Assembly: GCA_964410915.1 (NCBI GenBank) | Contig: CAYPIU010000009.1 | Location: 1 to 52,701 of the forward strand | Origin: CAZFJG01 sp964410915 | GTDB lineage: Bacteria > Synergistota > Synergistia > Synergistales > JAFGMB01 | DNA length: 52,701 nucleotides | Direction of reading: 5' to 3' | Shown here: piece by piece, positions 49,830 to 52,701 of the stretch | How positions within the stretch are numbered: position 1 is the first letter of the stretch | Layout: the number at the start of each line of letters is the position of its first letter | Translations under genes and position numbers: made by a program | The notes under the pieces: model-generated | Told to the model about the DNA's origin: nothing | What the model saw: the letters and a program-made list of their open reading frames with translations, nothing else | Databases searched by the model: none

Positions 49830-50969
49830 TTAGTCGAGAAAATCTCTGAGTTTTCGGCTTCTGCTGGGATGTCGAAGTTTTCTCAGGGCTTTTGCCTCTA
49901 TCTGACGGATCCTCTCCCTTGTTACACCGAATCTTTTACCAACTTCTTCAAGAGTATAGGACCTTCCATCCTCAAGCCCGAACCTGAAATACAAAACTTC
50001 CCGCTCCCTGTCTGAAAGAGCATCAAGCATGCTTTCGATCTGTTCTCTGAGGAGATGCCCTGCAGCAGATTCCTCCGGACTTGGAAGATCTCTATCCTCG
50101 ATAAAATCCCCTAACTGGCTGTCTTCCTCTTCACCTATAGGAGTCTCAAGGGAAACGGGCAGCTGGGCTATACGTCGAATATCCTCAACCTTGCCCTCTT
50201 CTATCTCCATCTCCTTTGCGATCTCCTCGTCAGTAGGTTCACGGCCCTGCCTCTGAACCAGCTGGCGTGAAATTCGAACCATTTTGTTTATGGTTTCCAC
50301 CATATGGACAGGAACTCGAATAGTCCTGGCCTGATCTGCTATGGCCCTTGTTATCGCCTGCCGTATCCACCATGTTGCGTATGTGCTGAACTTGAATCCT
50401 TTTCGATAATCAAATTTCTCAACTGCTCGGATAAGACCAAGGTTCCCCTCCTGAATAAGATCCAGAAAAAGCATTCCCCTTCCGATATATTTTTTGGCTA
50501 TACTGACGACCAGCCTCAAGTTTGCATCGACTATCTTCTGTTTTGCTTCACTTTCTCCATTTTCCACCCGTTTTGCAAGTTCAACTTCCTGCTGGGGAGT
50601 AAGAAGGGGGACTTTACCTATCTCTCTAAGGTACATCCTGACAGGATCAGTGAGAGGAATATCCTCAAGTTTTCCAACCTGACCTTCAGAAGATTCAACC
50701 AGGGATGATTCTCCACTGAATTCATCTTCGTCTTTTTCCTCTTCCACAACGCTGATTCCCAATTCCATGAGATTGGTAACAACATTTTCAAGAACATCAG
50801 TACTCCATAATTCTATCGGTATATAATTTTCTATGTCCTTCTGAGTAACATAACCTTTTTCACGGCCATCATGAATAAGATTCCTGATCTTACCCATGTA
50901 GCTCATCATGTCTTCTTTTGTCGCCTCTTTTGCCTTTTTCTTCTTACTATTTTCGCCCTTTAAACTCAT
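49830..50969 (-). CDS. rpoD: Primary sigma factor RpoD/SigA
   Basis: A 379-residue housekeeping sigma factor that directs RNA polymerase to TTGACA/TATAAT promoters like that at 420. Region 1.1-like helices (1-95), region 1.2 (DPVRMYLREIGKVPLLTPQQE), region 2 with NLRLVVSIAKKYIGRGMLFLDLIQEGNLGLIRAVEKFDY and FSTYATWWIRQAI, region 3 and region 4 with TLEEVGKRFGVTRERIRQIEAKALRKL are all present. The large non-conserved insert of proteobacterial RpoD is absent, so the protein is short. ATG at 50969 has GAGGGGATC upstream. A separate promoter region of 190 bp precedes it. Confidence 0.97.
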   Translation of the reverse strand: MSLKGENSKKKKAKEATKEDMMSYMGKIRNLIHDGREKGYVTQKDIENYIPIELWSTDVLENVVTNLMELGISVVEEEKDEDEFSGESSLVESSEGQVGKLEDIPLTDPVRMYLREIGKVPLLTPQQEVELAKRVENGESEAKQKIVDANLRLVVSIAKKYIGRGMLFLDLIQEGNLGLIRAVEKFDYRKGFKFSTYATWWIRQAITRAIADQARTIRVPVHMVETINKMVRISRQLVQRQGREPTDEEIAKEMEIEEGKVEDIRRIAQLPVSLETPIGEEEDSQLGDFIEDRDLPSPEESAAGHLLREQIESMLDALSDREREVLYFRFGLEDGRSYTLEEVGKRFGVTRERIRQIEAKALRKLRHPSRSRKLRDFLD

Positions 50970-51163
50970 GGACAGTTGATCCCCTCCATCAGACTCTCTT
51001 TTATGACGTTTTATCAGTATTGTGACCTGCGTAAAACTTTTTATATCTCAGGAAATGAATAATACCTTTGTGGGTTTTTCTTTAAAGACAAAACTTTATT
51101 TTACATCATAGTTTCCTTTTTTGCAGTAAATAGATCGAGTTTATATCTCCTTTTCAGAGAAAA

Positions 51164-51841
51164 CTATTCATCACTTGCAACTGAAACTCCGGCAATACCC
51201 GGAAGATCCTCCTCCGGAGAAGGCCCGGTGAACCTGCGAGTCTCTTCAAACTCCATTTCATGAAGATATCTTGATATGCTCAATTCTGTAAGGTTATCTG
51301 TCTCAAAAGGTATGAAGAACCTTGTATAACCAAACTTTTCGGCATAATAGGGAATGACGGCAGAGGTATTCCCTGTTACTGACAGCATAGCTGTTTCAAG
51401 CTCACTGAGCAGGGTTTTTTCATCAAAAAGAGGATTCTCACTTACAAGTATTATGGACTTGAAATTCTGGACCATAATGCTGTCGTTCCAGAGATAACAC
51501 CTGGTTATACCTCCACGAAGCCCATCGGATCTTTGAACCAGATCAGATAGCAGGGACTCCATTTTCTTTGAATAACCAAATACCATGGTAAAACCAAGTT
51601 CCAGGACGACTTCACCCCCAGGAACAAGCATATTGTCTCTCAAAAGAGAACCAACATAACCGCTTTGAAAACTGGTAAGACAGAAAAACTCACTGTCCAG
51701 GCCAGGTGAAAGATTTGCGATAGACATGAGTTCATGACTGTGATACTCATTTATAGAAAACGGCCTGTAATCCAGACCGAAAGGATACCAGGATACAACG
51801 TTGAAATTGACATTATGATCCCAGTAAGGAAGTTCTGTCAT
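51164..51841 (-). CDS. Protein of unknown function, 225 residues
   Basis: Not recognised. ATG at 51841 has AAGGAG 8 nt upstream; a longer open frame to 51964 has no such site. The sequence starts MTELPYWDHNVNFNVVSWYP and is rich in aromatic residues in its first third. The middle (VPGGEVVLELGFTMVFGYSKKMESLLSDL) looks like alternating strands and helices, and the C-terminus is acidic. No signal peptide or membrane helix. It lies upstream of rpoD on the same strand, about 195 bp away, and is divergent from the MATE gene. Confidence 0.7.
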   Translation of the reverse strand: MTELPYWDHNVNFNVVSWYPFGLDYRPFSINEYHSHELMSIANLSPGLDSEFFCLTSFQSGYVGSLLRDNMLVPGGEVVLELGFTMVFGYSKKMESLLSDLVQRSDGLRGGITRCYLWNDSIMVQNFKSIILVSENPLFDEKTLLSELETAMLSVTGNTSAVIPYYAEKFGYTRFFIPFETDNLTELSISRYLHEMEFEETRRFTGPSPEEDLPGIAGVSVASDE

Positions 51842-52082
51842 TAAGGATTCTCCTTGTCTTTTTTGACATACAGGAATTATACACCAAAGGAAATCGTATT
51901 TGTGAAGGGTTTTGAGAGTAAAACAGATCGAAAGTTTTACATAGGAACTATTGATCAGTTTCATTCCCCCTGTCTCGAAAATTGATCAATCACGAGAGAG
52001 CTCTACAAGATCCATTATTTTTGTATTATCACGATGTGATCTTCCTCTGGTATACTGAAAAAAGCTGAAATTGGAGGAATAA

Positions 52083-52701
52083 ATGGTTCAACAAAGGTCA
52101 ACTTTCATGGGTGAGGAAAATATAGGGCGTCTGCTCTTAAGGCTCTCATCTCCGGCAATGATAGGGATGTTAGTACAGGCAGCCTATAATCTGGTGGACA
52201 CCTTCTTTGTGGGTCGAGGTGTGGGTGTGCTCGCTATAGGAGGACTTTCAATAGCCTTTCCCTTGCAGATGATAATAATGGCAACTGCACAAATGATAGG
52301 TATTGGAGGTTCTTCAATAATCTCAAGGAGTCTGGGCAACATGAACATTGAACATGCTAACCGGACTTTCGCAAATATGATAACCACAATTACCCTGCTC
52401 AGCCTTTTGATCGCATTTGGCGGACTGACATGGCTTAAGCCGCTTCTGATCCTTCTGGGGGCAACTCCGGCCATACTTCCATATGCATCTGAATATATGA
52501 GGATAATCTTCCTTGGAACAGTGGTTTTTGCATTTTCCATAACATGTAACAATGTTGTCAGGGCTGAAGGTAATGCCCGATTCGCCATGATAACAATGCT
52601 TATCTCGGCTGGTGTTAATACCGTTCTGGACCCCATCTTTATTTTCGGATTGAAAATGGGTGTACAGGGAGCAGCATGGGCTACTATAATTTCACAGGGC
52701 T
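52083..52701 (+). CDS. MATE family efflux transporter, N-terminal part (runs off window)
   Basis: The first 206 residues of a multidrug and toxic compound extrusion pump of the DinF/MepA type. The frame reads MVQQRSTFMGEENIGRLLLRLSSPAMIGMLVQAAYNLVDTFFVGRGVGVLAIGGLSIAFPLQ, with the family's helix 1-2 pattern, then QMIGIGGSSIISRSLG, VRAEGNARFAM and NTVLDPIFIFGLKMGVQGAAWATIISQ. ATG at 52083 has GGAGG 5-6 nt upstream. Six helices are visible before the window ends. Such pumps export cationic drugs in exchange for Na+ or H+. Confidence 0.92.
   Translation, partial: MVQQRSTFMGEENIGRLLLRLSSPAMIGMLVQAAYNLVDTFFVGRGVGVLAIGGLSIAFPLQMIIMATAQMIGIGGSSIISRSLGNMNIEHANRTFANMITTITLLSLLIAFGGLTWLKPLLILLGATPAILPYASEYMRIIFLGTVVFAFSITCNNVVRAEGNARFAMITMLISAGVNTVLDPIFIFGLKMGVQGAAWATIISQG

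Noticed and set aside
1..52701. CRISPR arrays, rRNA, tRNA, prophage or IS transposases
   Set aside because: None seen: no regularly spaced repeats, no rRNA or tRNA signature in the spacers, and no integrase or transposase-like reading frame.

Overview
The window is 52.7 kb of bacterial chromosome on a scaffold with two 100-N gaps. It most likely comes from a member of the Synergistota: a diderm, amino-acid-fermenting anaerobe. The best sequence clue is a giant secreted protein (41982-47512) that ends in a Cys-containing, hydrophobic tail resembling the Synergist-CTERM sorting signal. Other features fit: soluble (not lipidated) periplasmic binding proteins, ABC and TRAP uptake systems, a ferredoxin-linked 2-oxoacid oxidoreductase, small 2[4Fe-4S] ferredoxins and a selenocysteine peroxiredoxin. 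The phylum call is an inference; no rRNA or tRNA is present to test it.

Layout. 1-3.6 kb: start of an AI-2E family permease, then a divergent polar amino-acid ABC operon behind a consensus sigma-70 promoter and a leader hairpin. 3.6-9.3 kb: a carnitine/choline acyltransferase homologue (rare in bacteria), a universal stress protein, a ferredoxin whose Shine-Dalgarno lies in a hairpin, a stand-alone 5'-3' exonuclease, a GNAT-nitrilase fusion and a small unknown gene. 9.3-10.1 kb: no gene, but a strong minus-strand promoter and terminator bracket about 430 nt of structured sequence, a candidate new non-coding RNA. 10.1-14.3 kb: an unknown membrane protein, DUF72, the selenoprotein peroxiredoxin (in-frame UGA plus SECIS-like hairpin), DUF523 and two tandem 110-residue paralogues.

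14.4-24.6 kb: nine minus-strand genes in close order: diguanylate cyclase, DegS-type kinase (probable CTG start), NarL-type regulator, beta-lactamase-fold/rhodanese protein, two half-size YeeE/YedE sulfur permeases, DUF1622, an SLC13/RCK anion permease and an aminotransferase. This looks like a sulfur-compound uptake and handling unit attached to its own signalling genes. 24.7-31.5 kb: MFS transporter plus gpsA, a ferredoxin, and a beta-lactamase-fold gene leading a TRAP transporter operon. 31.6-37.6 kb: a cysteine synthase family protein, two secreted or anchored paralogues of unknown function, and a GntR regulator with porGDAB.

37.6-42 kb: UDP-glucose dehydrogenase and a UDP-glucuronate 4-epimerase-like gene form a divergent sugar-nucleotide cassette, flanked on both sides by REP-like hairpins and inverted 24-bp copies. 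42-47.5 kb: the giant surface protein, artificially split by a gap whose edges repeat the same 55 bp; joined, it reads as 1,791 residues. 47.6-52.7 kb: an orphan glycine-betaine-type binding protein, a truncated sugar epimerase at a second gap, rpoD, an unknown gene and the start of a MATE efflux pump.
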